Assembly (NCBI GenBank): GCA_023362775.1
Contig: JALMGJ010000011.1
Span: 25,053,501-25,117,500, forward strand
Length of the DNA: 64,000 nucleotides
Source of the DNA: Charina bottae
Taxonomy: Eukaryota; Chordata; Lepidosauria; Squamata; Charinaidae
Direction: 5' to 3'
Below, one piece after another: positions 1-11,489 of the stretch (position 1 is its first letter; the number at the start of each line of letters is the position of its first letter). Both the position numbers and the translations under genes were made by a program. The notes beneath the pieces are model-generated. The model was given only the letters and a program-made list of their open reading frames with translations. It was not told the origin of the DNA and did no database searches.

Positions 1-199
1 CTGGGGAATTCTGGGAGTTAAAGTCCATACATCCTAAAGCTGCCAAAGCTGGGAAACACTGGACTAGATAATAAGTGACCTGATGGCTTTCTATGAGGCA
101 TTAGAAATGGCCTTTCCCCCAGGCATTGCGCCAGGTTGTTACATAAATCTATTTTCCAGGGGATATATGTGCTGCCCTTGGCATGATGTGTTATGCTTT

Positions 200-297
200 T
201 TGTTCTTTTTATGCTTAATTGTAATTGTTGTTCGCCACCCAGAGTCATAAGTCAAGAGGGTGGCTATATAAATCACATAAAAATAAATAAATAATCT
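200..297 (+). mobile_element. L2/CR1-like 3' tail
   Basis: TTCGCCACCCAGAGTCATAA and GGGTGGCTATATAAAT followed by (AAAT)n. It is the same class of 3' stem-loop tail as at 24828 but a different subfamily. Confidence 0.55.
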
Positions 298-502
298 TCC
301 AAACATTTATCACACAATAAAGAGAAAATCATGGCAATTAGGGCAGACATTTGTAGATCAGAGGGTCAGTTATTATATAAATTCATATACTGAGATTAAT
401 TCACTTACTCTTTCATAACACTTACCATTATTGAACATGAGGAATTTACATATCAGAACAGAGACACATAATTCAGAATCATGGATGATAATTAGATCCC
501 AC

Positions 503-730
503 CTGGTTAAACCAACCATGCCATGTAATGACCTCTTCATTGATGGTTAAAACTTCGTCTGGAGGAGCTAAGTGATCCACCTTCCCAACTTTCACACGAA
601 AAAATGATTTGTTTGGGAAAGTAATCCAATTGATGACATCAAATCCAGTTGCTACTATTCCATTCTGATCAAAGGAAACCAGGTCTCCAGCACTGTTGTT
701 AAAAGAAATGCTTCTCAGAAAATAATGGAG
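503..730 (-). CDS. V2R: V2R-A exon 4
   Basis: This 228-nt phase-0 exon has acceptor GCTCTAG and donor GTGGGA. It encodes [21 protein letters not shown] and ends WHGWFNQ, the end of the extracellular ligand domain. Length and phase equal exon 4 of B and C. Confidence 0.93.
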
Positions 731-1207
731 CTAGAGCAAAAAATTAAATGCCACAGTTTTGAGAACACTTTCCTCTTCATGATGGTATTTTCTATTGCAA
801 AAATTGTAAAAGTACATTCTATGTTCATTTCTTCTTGCTCTCTCTCTTTTTTTATTTCAATTAAGCAGGAGATGAAGTTATGGAAATCATTTGTAAGGCT
901 CAGTGGGAGAAGCCAGATTGGTGTGAGTTAGAGAAGAAACCAAACAACAGATTGCACTAATATTCTCCCAATTTTACCACAAAATTTGAATGATGGTTAA
1001 TAGAAAAGTAATCTGATTCCATTACACCAAAAGTTATCTAACTTCTAGAGTCAAACAATCATTTATTTATTTAATTATGCATGCATGCATGCATGCACAC
1101 ACATGACAGACTCTGGAAGTTAGAGATACATCTCTCTCTCTCTTTCTATGAGTGTGTATATGTGTGTGTGTGTATAGATATACTGTGTGTGTGTGTGTGT
1201 ATGTATG

Positions 1208-1241
<34 letters not shown>

Positions 1242-1297
1242 TACACACACACACACACATACACGCACACACACAAACATATACATACTATTATATA

Positions 1298-1353
<56 letters not shown>

Positions 1354-2810
1354 GTATGTATGTATGTGTGTGTGCGTGTGTGTGTGTATATATATATATA
1401 TATGTGATGCATGCCATATGCCAGCAAATTTGGAAAACACAAGAATGGCCATCAGATTGGAAAAAATCAACTTATATCCCCATACCAAAAAAGGGAAGTA
1501 CTAAAGAATGTTCAAACTATCGAACAGTGGCACTTATTTCACATGCCAGTAAGGTAATGCTCAAGATCTTGCAAGGTGGACTCCAGAAATTCATGGAGCG
1601 AGAATTGCCAGATGTACAAGCTGGGTTTAGAAAAGGCAGAGGAACTAGAGACCAAATTGCCAATATCTGCTGGATAATGGAGAAAGCCAGGGAGTTTCAG
1701 AAAAACATCTATTTCTGTTTTATTGACTATTCTAAAGCTTTTGACTGTGTGGATCATAACAAATTGTGGCAAGTTCTTGGTGGTATGGGGATACCAAGTC
1801 AACTTGTCTGCCTCCTGAGGAATCTGTATAACGACCAAGTAGCAACGGTAAGAACAGAGCACGGAACAACGGACTGGTTTAAGATTGGGAAAGGAGTACG
1901 GCAGGGTTGCATACTCTCACCCTACCTATTCAACCTGTATGCAGAACACATCATGCGACGTGCTGGGCTTGAGGAATCCAAGGATGGAGTTAAAATTGCT
2001 GGAAGAAACATTAACAATCTCAGATATGCAGATGATACCACTTCGATGGCTGAAAGCGGGGAGGAGTTGAGGAGCCTTATGACGAAGGTGAAAGAAGAAA
2101 GTGCAAAAGCTGGGTTGCAGTTAAACCTCAAAAAAACCAAGATTATGGCAACCAGCTTGATTGATAACTGGCAAATAGAGGGAGAAAAAGTGGAGGCAGT
2201 GACAGACTTTGTACTTCTAGGTGCAAAGATTACTGCAGACGCTGACTGCAGCCAGGAAATCAGAAGACGTCTACTTCTTGGGAGGAGAGCAATGGCAAAT
2301 CTTGATAAAATAGTTAAGAGCAGAGACATCACACTGACAACAAAGGTCCGCATAGTTAAAGCAATGGTATTCCCTGTAGTAACCTATGGCTGTGAGAGCT
2401 GGACCATAAGGAAGGCTGAGCGAAGGAAGATAGATGCTTTTGAACTGTGGTGTTGGAGGAAAATTCTGAGAGTACCTTGGACTGCAAGAAGATCAAACCA
2501 GTCCATACTCCAGGAAATAAAGCCAGACTGCTCAGTTGAGGGAATGATATTAAAGGCAAAACTGAAGTACTTTGGCCACATAATGAGAAGACAGGATATC
2601 CTGGAGAAGAAGCTGATGCTAGGGAAAGTGGAAGGCAAAAGGAAGAGGGGCTGACCAAGGGCAAGATGGATGGATGATATTCTGGAGGTGACGGACTCAA
2701 CCATGGGGGAGCTGGGGATGGTGACGGCTGACAGAAAGCTCTGGCATGCTCTGGTCCATGAAGTCACGAAGAGTCGGAAGCGACTGAACGAATAAACAAC
2801 TCTCTCTCTA

Positions 2811-2855
<45 letters not shown>

Positions 2856-4043
2856 CAAATGGAGATTTTGTAGAGTCAGAAAATGGATTTCTAAAATTAT
2901 ACTAATAATTATAATTATACTAATAAATATGCCATTAAAATCCTAAACATAGAAAAGTGCACAGTACAAATCAGTGTATAGTACTGTATTTATATAGTAA
3001 ATTCAGTAATAATTAAAAGGAATCCTGATAAAACTATGAGCTATTGTTACATTGCTAGGAGATGGGAAAACTACTGAAATTCAGACATACAGTAGTTTTG
3101 CCATCACACTTATGTACATGATGCTCCATGAGATGGGGATGTTGGTACCATTACCTGCCAGAAGCCTTGATTATGTATCCTCCCTCCTCCTCTCTCTGCC
3201 ATTGCTTCGTGTTTATGTTTAAAAGAGGACAGAGCATGTAAAGCATGCGCTATAGCACACATAGCATTGTAGCTGCTATAACTGTGACCAGTCATTTTCA
3301 TTTCAAAAAGAGGTCCAGGAAGGCTCTTCAGATCCTCTGTTCCATTGCAAATATATTCAGGCACATCACTCATCGCCATATTAGGAAACACACAGTTGAA
3401 AGCTTCTTGCCAGAATAGACTGATAAACCCATCTTCCTTTGCGTTGAAGGGATTTTTTTTCTGAATAAATGATTTGAATTCTGGTAGATCAGCAGAGTGC
3501 ATTGAGAAGGAGAGGGCACCATGGATTATTTGTGTATCCCAGTGGAGTTGAAAGGCTGATGACGTGAACTCCATCTGCGCTGTCATTATCCACACAATAC
3601 CTTTTGGTTTACTTCTCACTGCTTCTAGCTTTGGCATATATTGCAACCATCTCAAGAACATCATGGAGAAAGATTCTCCATAGACCACAAATGCATTAGC
3701 TTTAGTACTCATGACATTTTCATATATTTTTACCCCCTGCTGAATCATACCATCAAGCTTAGTAATATCACTAAATTTTGGGATTCTTTCAATAAAAGAA
3801 TAACAAATCTGCTTTTTGGAAAGAAGTGGAATTACAGATTGTGCTATCTTTTCTCCATGGTCATTGTCCATGATAAGAATACCAATCCAAGTCCACCTGA
3901 AATGCAGGAGCAGTGAGACAACACCTGCATATTGAAGGGTTTCTGGGGGAACCATCTGGTAAAAAGAAAGGCCTGGAGTTTTATCATTCATCAGTGGAGG
4001 GAATCCATAAATGAGCTAGAGAGAAACAGGCAAGAAAATAATG

Positions 4044-4106
<63 letters not shown>

Positions 4107-7100
4107 TTTTCAACTATTATCACAATCTGCATAGATTATATTAACAAAGCTCATACTATTTGTTTATTTAATATATGGTCACTTCCCAGTTGGCCTCATG
4201 GTGGTGTTCATTCATATATGACAGCTTTCAACATTGCCACTAGAAATTATGTTTATGGTTTTACTAAATTTCCTATATATTTTATTTCTACATAAATCCT
4301 ATGGATCAGTTGAACCATCTCTTTAAACTGAGTTGAATCACTGAAGTGATTTAATGTATGAAATCCAGTCAGGTCCTTTGAAGTGATCTGAAGAGATTCC
4401 AAGTGTTTTTTGTGGATTCCTTCGATTTTCTGATTTTGCTGCATCTTAAATAATTCATACATTAGAACACTTGGAGGAGTAATCCTCTGCTATATGTAAT
4501 TTACTTTTTTGTAAAAAGAAAAAAACTATATTCCAGGGGATACCTCACCTGTTGACCATCCCCTAACCCTGATGTATGGGACAGATAGGGCGCTCACACC
4601 TTGTGCTTCTTTTCTGGCAATTAAAAGGTTGAAACACAAAAGATAGAAATAATTCCAATAGTGTAACCTCCTGGCCATGGAATGTAGAGGAACTGCATGA
4701 TTCTGATTGATGAACTAATTCAGCCCTTCTCTCTTGGTATCTCTTGGGAGATAACAAATGTCACAAATATAAATAAACTAAATCTTTATTTAAAAAAAGC
4801 TAATATCTAAAGGTTCTTTTTAATTATAAAATGCACACATTCAGCACTAAAAAATAACTACAGTACTGTTCATATCATGGGATAGAGAAGCTGCAAATGA
4901 ATTAGACAAGAAAAATCTACAAATGACTGTTCCCAGTCTTCATAAAAAGATACTGGAGAGGTTTTCAAAAATATTCTTATAGGACAGTTCTGCAAAACAT
5001 TAATTTCACGAACAAGGCTGATGTTTGAATAAAAAGTGAAATTATACACAATTCCTGAACTTGAATAAAGAATTAAAACACACACACACAAACATTCCTA
5101 TGCTTCCTTTTCCCTGGACTTCTTTTTTTTTGGGGGGGAGGGATTCAAAATAATAATCAGAAGCCCAACTCTGACAATTTCAGAGCAAAGAGCATCTCTC
5201 CATTATGAGAGTATGTATTATGTATGTCTAAAATTTGGACAGAGAAATTGTCTTCGGTTTGAGCCTGCAAAACCAAGAAGACGGGTACAGCCACAACAGA
5301 CATATAGAAAGATATCATAGTAAGTTTTTAAAATATCCACTAAAGGGTCTTCCACTTTTGTATTGTCGAAGGCTTTCACGGCCGGAGTTCAATGGCTGTT
5401 GTGGGTCTTCCGGGCTGTGTGGCCGTGTTCTGGAAGTTGTGGTTCTTCCACTTTTGTTTTTTCTACACCATTCTGGCATAAAATGAACCTGCTATAGATG
5501 TTTCCCAATGATATAAGATATGTGAACATATCTTTTATTGATTCATGTTGCAAATTTAAATTGATACTGCCAATCGGTAAATCTTGAACCTTCAATAATA
5601 TCAGGCAGATTTGCACTCTGGTCCTAATTAATATTAGGGGCGTGGTGGCTCAGCGGGTAAGATGCCAGGCTTGTAGATTGGAAGATCGCAAGTTCGGAGG
5701 TTCGAATCCCTAGCCCTGCGTGCGGAGTGAGCTCCCGCACTAGCTCCAGCTCTTGCCAACCTAGCAATTCGAAAGCATGCAAATGCAAGTAGATGAATAG
5801 GTACCACTTCGGTGGGCAGGTAACAGCATTCCGCATGCGTCATGCCGGCCACATGACCGTGGAAGCGTCTTCGGACAACGCTGGCTCTTCGGCTAACAAA
5901 CGGAGATGAGCACCGGCCCCTAGAGTCGGACACGACTGCACAAATGTGTGGGGGGAACCTTTACCTTTAACCTTTTACCTAATTAATATTAGCTCTTAAT
6001 TTATAGTTATTCAGAAGCTTGACACCTAGACTAAATAAAACAAAACATGTGGTTTAATCTGCCTTGAATTCAACAGGGCTATTTATTTATTTAGCAGGCT
6101 CTCCCAATCAATAAGGGGTGTGGTGGCTCAGTGGGTAAGATACCAGGCTTGTCGATCAGAAGATCGCAAGTTCGGAGGTTCGAATCCCTAGCCCTGCATG
6201 ACAGAGTGAGCTCACGCATTAGCTCCAGCTCTTGCCAACCTAGCAATTCGAAAGCATGCAAATACAAATAGATGAATAGGTACCACTTCAGTGGGTAGGT
6301 AACAGCGTTCCGCGTGCGTCATGCGGCCACATGACCGTGGAAGCGTCTTCAGACAACGCTGGCTCTTCGACTAACAAACGGAGATGAGCACCAACTCCTA
6401 GAGTCGGACACAACTGCACAAATGTGCAAGGGGAACCTTTACCTTTTACCCAATCAATAGACCTGCCCTGATAAAATGAGAATTAAGGTCAAACTTAAAC
6501 ACAGAAAAATACAACTGTCCAACACATGACATTATTTTTGATGCAACAATTCACAGTTGACTTCTTTCATTAACTAGCAATAAAATAAAACAGCTTGACT
6601 ACATAAGACATACAGTATATAAACCAAAAAACAAATAGTTATGCAGTACTTGAAAGTAAATAACACCATTCCTGGCATGCCTTTAAAGCTATAAATCCCA
6701 CTATGTTCAGTGGACATAATGCAATATAAATGGATGGAGGATTGAAGCTAAAAGGTGATATTTGCAAGAATGTGACTCTTGGAATTGCAGGGATACATCC
6801 CCTTTGCCATTCCAGGACCACCTATTTGACTGGAGTGCAATACAAATCCAGAATAATTTTTTAAAAATTAAAATGATGTTAAATTGGCATACAGATAGAT
6901 AAACGTATCTTACCTGTGGGATCTTATAGATATCCAAGATAGTTGCCACATGAAGGGAAATTTCGGCATCCAGTCCCCCAAGAACAGCTATTACATTATT
7001 CTGGATGTTACATACATAGTTGGGGACCAATTTCTCCACTGATGATAGAAGTTGTAGGGTGGCCTGGTTAGTCTTCTGGGCATTGTCATAACTATCATAG

Positions 7101-9414
7101 ATGCAGACACCTAAGGTGAGATTGGGTAAAATCTGTGGGTTTTCATTGATCTCCTTCACTGCAAATGCCATAGCCAGGATGTGCTGGTAATTCTTAGGGA
7201 TTAAGCTACAATGAGAGTTGCATTCCATATCAGAAGGCCATTTCACATTGAAGAGCTCTTGCATTTTACTCAGGAATTCAGCAGGCTGGCTGCACTATTT
7301 CTCTGACATTGAAAACAAATAGCCACCTGCATATACTGTCAACATGCATGGAGATAATTTGCATTTTTATAAAAACCTTGCATATTTGTATTTTTTAAGA
7401 AGTAAAAATATGTACAGTATATGTTAAATTTTCTACCATACACATTAGGGAAGGAAATATGTTAATTTTAGGTTCTTTGAGGTGGGTTTTTTTTTTGGGG
7501 GGGGGATAAGTCTTGATATCCAATTCCAAACTATTCTGAGGTTTTATTTTAAAAATAGACACTCTTAGAATTTGCCCAATATACATAATTTTGCAAAGAA
7601 TATGCAAATTCACATTCACGTTTACCTTAGCATTCACTCTTGGAATTGAAAAAATCAAATACAGATATCCCTAATACAAATGTCTGCATTGTATGGATTA
7701 TTCTTAATTAACAAAATGATAGAGATGAGGTTACTTTATATATGGTGATTTTACTTATTTTGATAAATTTGAGTACAGCACAATAGTCTCTCTACTTTCC
7801 AGTAAGATTTCTTTTTTTTTCCTGAAAAAAATACCCAAAGCTAACAGTATGAATCAATATAATTCAACATTTGTATGAAACCTATTCAGATGTTTAGAAG
7901 ATGGGATATAACTTTAAGAAATAAATAAATCATAAATTATCACCAATTATTTTACTGAAGCACTGAAATTAAAACAATTCAAGAGAACAGTCAGGGAATT
8001 ATCTTCCTTAGGTAATCTTTCAGGAGGATTGGTGATGAAGGCACTCCAATATGGAAATTGTTCAGTGATAAATTACAAATTAAAAAAATAAAATATTCTC
8101 AAAGAACATTATTTTAAAAACAGGCAAAGAAACATAGAGAAAATCTGGAAGCAGCTCAAAATTAAACATAAATAGTTTCAAAGGGATAACTATATAAAGT
8201 TCTGGCAGATAGCTAGCCTTAAACACTTTACCATTTTTACATTTTTGTGTCTGTATGTATCTGTATGCAGGCATGATTTTAGTAAGAAAATAAGATTAAT
8301 TTTCCAAATATTTCCCCAAAAGATGAATATAACAAAATTGCACAAGTGATACTTGAAAAACAGATGTAAGTAGGGATAAAAGTCCTAGATCAGCCTTCCC
8401 CAAATTGGTACCTTTTTGATGTGAAGGATTTTGGCTCCCGTAACTCACCAAATGGCAGAACCTTGCAGGCATAAAATATTGGAAGGTCAAGTCCACATCA
8501 AAAGGGCATCAGATTAGATAAGGTTGCTCTAGTTCCATTTTCTAGAAACATTATTTCATTTTAGATTTGACCAGGGGAGTTAGTGGACTCTTTGTCTGAA
8601 GAGATACAAGGCAACATGTAAACCCATTCAAAAATAATGCTTCTCAGGAAGACCTGTGATAAAACTGAAAGCAATTTTAAAGAGTGTGACTTAGATGAAA
8701 GTTATACAGATAAAACAGTGGCTATTTCTAACATTTGAAGGATGAGGGGGATAGATTTATTGATCATTGTTTGAAAGAACATTGAAGTTACAATGTTTCC
8801 ATGTTTCATTGAGATAAAGGTACAATCATGAACATCTGCCAAATTAGAGCATAACAGACCAAACGTGACCAAAACCAAGCATAGAGAGGAGAGAAAGTAG
8901 CCAAGGATGAAGCTGGCCTAATGAAGACATTTGGCAGGAGAAAACACTGAAAGCATAATAGAAAGAAGTTAAAAGGCTTTAAACCAGCTTTCTCCAATCT
9001 GGGTTCCCTCCAGGATTGGCTTCAACTCCCAGTGTTTGAGGAATGATCTTTTAGAATTCTGAATTTATGCCATAATATATTCTTTCTTCAGTATCTCTTT
9101 ACTATCACCCAGCCAAGGTATTGTATTGAGATGATATTGCTCAGTTTGATTATTCAAGTGACCAAAATGAATGAAAAATGAAACAATGATCCAGTTTCTT
9201 ACACAAACTCTCCAGGCAATACTGGTGAGGGGGTTTCAGTGAAGAGGACTTCTTTTGGGATGATGCCAGTCTGAGATGCAATGCCACCAACAATGAAATC
9301 TCCTAGATATTGGTACTTCTGATATGAAGAGTATGGATGAGTGATGCTGCACCTATGAGACTTGCAGACTATGTGAGGAAGCAGCACTATCAGCAAGATC
9401 AGTAAAACTGCCAT
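503..9414 (-). CDS. V2R: V2R gene A (vomeronasal type-2 receptor), exons 1-4 only; 3' end outside window
   Basis: This is a family C GPCR pheromone/chemosensory receptor expected at the surface of vomeronasal neurons. Exons read on the minus strand are 9203-9414, 6914-7205, 3155-4015 and 503-730. They give 1593 nt, or 531 uninterrupted codons in matching phase. The product starts with a hydrophobic signal peptide, followed by the Venus-flytrap ligand-binding region. That region shows V2R hallmarks: KNYQHILA in exon 2, MNDKTPG at the start of exon 3, the NGTE glycosylation site and TGHSYSSYNA near its end, and WHGWFNQ at the end of exon 4. Exons 5 (cysteine-rich) and 6 (seven helices) should lie left of position 1, so intactness of the whole gene cannot be judged. 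No stop or frameshift is seen in the visible part. Introns hold two tRNA-derived SINEs, a Penelope scrap and a BovB copy. Confidence 0.93.
1081..1403. repeat. Compound microsatellite (CATG, TG, TA, CA, TATG)
   Basis: About 320 bp of (CATG)n, (TG)n, (TA)n, (CA)n and (GTATGT)n units ending at the BovB 5' junction. Long reading frames here are artefacts of the repeat. Confidence 0.95.
1404..2795 (+). pseudogene. BovB reverse transcriptase, one nonsense codon
   Basis: The frame is open from the truncation point to TGA at 2652-2654 (CGA to TGA, a CpG-type change), then continues in the same frame to TAA at 2793-2795. RT motifs in order: [52 protein letters not shown] and the catalytic YADD box. 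The C-terminal [20 protein letters not shown] region follows. Endonuclease is absent, so it cannot move on its own. Confidence 0.9.
1404..2800 (+). mobile_element. BovB (RTE) LINE, 5'-truncated
   Basis: A 1.4-kb LINE fragment from the reverse transcriptase (RT) start to the BovB 3' tail (GAAGCGACTGAACGAATAAA, then CAAC). Its 5' junction abuts a long TG/TA microsatellite and its 3' end abuts a (CTAT)n run, so TSDs cannot be read. It belongs to the subfamily whose RT has EWPSDWKKSTY. Confidence 0.9.
2803..2853. repeat. (CTAT)n microsatellite
   Basis: TCTA/CTAT units immediately after the BovB 3' end at 2800. Confidence 0.95.
3155..4015 (-). CDS. V2R: V2R-A exon 3 (ligand-binding domain core)
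   Basis: This 861-nt phase-0 exon runs from a TCTCTCTAG acceptor (first codons LIYG) to a GTAATG donor after FWQ. It encodes the bulk of the Venus-flytrap domain: [15 protein letters not shown], the NGTE sequon and TGHSYSSYNA. No stop or frameshift is present. An (AT)n tract lies about 30 nt upstream of the acceptor. Confidence 0.95.
4046..4102. repeat. (AT)n tract upstream of V2R-A exon 3
   Basis: About 57 bp of pure AT, ending about 30 nt from the exon 3 acceptor on the minus strand. Confidence 0.95.
5362..5443 (-). mobile_element. 82-bp Penelope-like element tail
   Basis: The 14-bp TSD TCTTCCACTTTTGT lies at 5348-5361 and 5444-5457. The reverse complement contains AACTTCCAGAACACGGCCAC and CCCGGAAGACCCACAACAGC, shared with 11541-11583, and ends TGAAAGCCTTCGACAATA. 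Confidence 0.85.
5637..5977 (+). mobile_element. tRNA-derived SINE, copy 1
   Basis: 341 bp with the TSD CCTAATTAATATTA (5623-5636 and 5978-5991). The head has an A-box-like GGCTCAGCGGGTAAGATGCC and the B box GGTTCGAATCC. The body has GCATGCAAATGCAAGTAGAT and CCGGCCACATGACCGTGGAA. The end is GGAACCTTTACCTTT. Confidence 0.9.
6114..6448 (+). mobile_element. tRNA-derived SINE, copy 2
   Basis: 335 bp of the same family as 5637-5977, with the TSD CCCAATCAATA (6103-6113 and 6449-6459). The B box GGTTCGAATCC is intact. Confidence 0.9.
6914..7205 (-). CDS. V2R: V2R-A exon 2
   Basis: The exon is 292 nt, as in B and C. The acceptor is CTCATTGTAG with one base completing the exon 1 codon. It encodes [25 protein letters not shown] and ILDIYKIPQ, and ends CCACAG before GTAAGA in phase 0. 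The open frame runs further upstream to 7264, but the matching regions in B and C contain stops, so the later acceptor was chosen. Confidence 0.92.
8385..9060. repeat. Paired interspersed repeats in V2R-A intron 1
   Basis: Two short stretches, 8388-8500 (GCCTTCCCCAAATTGGTACC) and 8984-9060 (CTTCAACTCCCAGTGTTTG), resemble a common reptile dispersed repeat. The same pair occurs in intron 1 of B (33945-34065, 34528-34670) and C (58155-58280, 58715-58840). Confidence 0.6.
9203..9414 (-). CDS. V2R: V2R-A exon 1 (signal peptide)
   Basis: The exon begins with ATG at 9414 and a leucine-rich signal peptide (MAVLLILLIVLLPHIVC). It then shows the conserved pattern HRCSI..HP..SY.KY...GD..VGGI. It ends in phase 2 at a GTAAG donor right after PGEF plus two bases. 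Its 212 nt equal exon 1 of genes B and C. Confidence 0.9.
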
Positions 9415-10971
9415 CCTCTACAGCACAGCTATTAGCATTTCTGTGATTAATAGTCTTGAATGGTGGTTTAATCTGCTGCTAAAGCCTGAATCTTGGACTA
9501 TCTAGATGGTATGGGAAAATAACACTCTTCATCAGTCTTAATTATAAGGTTCACTAGTGGGCACTGAAATCCACAGGGATTTGGAAAAGCAGCAGAATTA
9601 AACACAGTCATTAAGATAGACGAACAGGAATGCAAATTATCTAACTAAAGTTTGATTCCCTAGGGAACTGCTGGAAAAGCAATGTTTTCCTGAGTTGAAA
9701 AGATTTTTTCTCTTACTCACATAGGAAGTGACATTTGGGCTTAGATCTATAATGGTGAAACTTTTGGTGGATGAAGGCCACATTCATAAAAGGGAAGTGA
9801 TGAAGCAAATGATTGTTCTTGGGATTTGCATGGGATTATTCACCCAGAATCCCTTGTATGGGAGTTGGGCGGGGGATAAATAAAATAAATAAAATAAATA
9901 TAATAAATTATTTGGGGGAGAAATGTTAAGGCTGGATTGGAGATAGTACAGTATGAGCAAACCATAGCCATTCTCAAAAAGTTTAGCAAGGTCAGACTTG
10001 AACATAACATGAATGAAAGCTGGCCAATTTATTTATATAGTTGAAGGATAAATATATCCCTGTTTTAGAATGGTAGGTTTCTGATGTGTGTTGTTAACAT
10101 GTGGTTTGACCAGTAGAGAAAGATGGGATTTATGAACAATTTGGTCAAATGATTTGAAGCTTCTTTGTTTATGATACAGTTCTCCAAGCAGTTTATATTT
10201 TTCTTTCCTCTTTAATTTTAATATCAATTACTCACTTCACTCAACAATATATACTGTAGAAACATTTTTTCTATGAACTAGAAAAAACATTTAAAAACAT
10301 TTAAAAACATTTTCAAGGTAAGAATTAAGGGAATGAAATGATACACAATTCAGTTAGAATCACTTCTTAGAGTTTGATTAAGAATGCACTCATACATGGA
10401 TGCTCCCACACTCCAGAAGGATGTAGGTGTTTCTGGATATTTTGATAGGAGATAAAACTCATTTTAAATTCTCCATCAGAAATTAATTCTTTTCCTTACA
10501 TAGCTAGTAATCTTTGATATCCCTGTTTTGGCATTGCTTTATCAATGAAAAGGGGGCTACAATTTTTATAAATCATCATCATCATTTCAAATCATCAATG
10601 TCTTATAAAAACTCAGATCAAATTTTAATTTCTTACCCAATAATGCCCAAATAAGCTGAACTGCCTTAAGTGCTAGAAAAATCACAGAATTCCTACTATC
10701 ATTAGAATCAAGTGTTTGCTAGGATTTCTAGGGTGCTAAGTAATAGCTCCCCAATTGAGCTCTTAAAGATATACAGTATATTCAGTTACATTTTCATCCC
10801 AATACATTTAAAAAACCTAACAAATATGTCCAGTGATATACGTTAAAACCAGGAAAATTAAAAATACCATTAACATAGGAAAGCCATATTCTTTAAAAGA
10901 GAAATTGTAAATGAGACTGTTCCATAAAAATGACCATTATCTTATCAATTTGCTTAAAATATTGAAGTGGA
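9415..10971. other. Spacer upstream of V2R-A exon 1
   Basis: Region 5' of gene A. A possible short LINE tail with (AAAT)n lies at 9840-9905. No promoter element could be assigned with confidence, and no other gene is seen. Confidence 0.4.
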
Positions 10972-11001
10972 ACTAACATTCATCGGAATGTTAACTAACA
11001 T

Positions 11002-11418
11002 TACATCGGAACCACAAAACGAAGCATTCACACCAGGATAAAAGAACATGAAAGACACTGCAGACTACAGCAACCAGAAAAATCTTCAGTAGCTGAACAT
11101 GCTCTCAAGCAAACGGGACACAAAATCCTATTTGAAAACACAGAACTACTGGACAACACCAAAAGCCACTACACCAGATTATACAGAGAAGCCATTGAAA
11201 TTCACAAACACCAGCACAGTTACAATAAAAAAGAAGAAAGTTTAAAAATTAGCAAAACCTGGCTACCAGTCCTGAAAAACACAGCCTGCAAAAGGTCAAC
11301 GAACTCAGTCCAACCACCAGGACATGGGAATACTTCTCACAATGAACATGCTAATCACGTTCATCAGCCACTCGTTAACATTTCAACACAACAAAAAACC
11401 CCACCTAATCTCCTATAA
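11002..11418 (+). CDS. Penelope-like element GIY-YIG endonuclease C-terminus (fragment)
   Basis: An open frame without ATG, from YIGTTKRSIHTRIKEHERHC to TAA at 11416-11418 (138 codons). It includes the YIG half of the GIY-YIG motif, the catalytic-region Arg and EH, HALKQTGH, and the downstream LYREAIEIHKH helix. The RT and the GIY half are missing, so it is not functional. This endonuclease nicks target DNA in intact elements. Confidence 0.8.
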   Translation, partial: YIGTTKRSIHTRIKEHERHCRLQQPEKSSVAEHALKQTGHKILFENTELLDNTKSHYTRLYREAIEIHKHQHSYNKKEESLKISKTWLPVLKNTACKRSTNSVQPPGHGNTSHNEHANHVHQPLVNISTQQKTPPNLL

Positions 11419-11489
11419 TTTAGCTCTATAAATAGAACATTGCCACTCTACCTGGGCACAGAGATTTTGCTTCTATCTGTGCTCCTGCC

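Noticed and set aside
1067..1504. Long reading frames of His/Thr/Tyr/Val repeats on both strands
   Set aside because: They are translations of the compound TG/TA/CA microsatellite, not genes.
5636..5740. Functional tRNA gene (A-box and B-box sequences present)
   Set aside because: The head does not fold into a complete tRNA and is followed by the SINE body and TSD; it is a tRNA-derived SINE.
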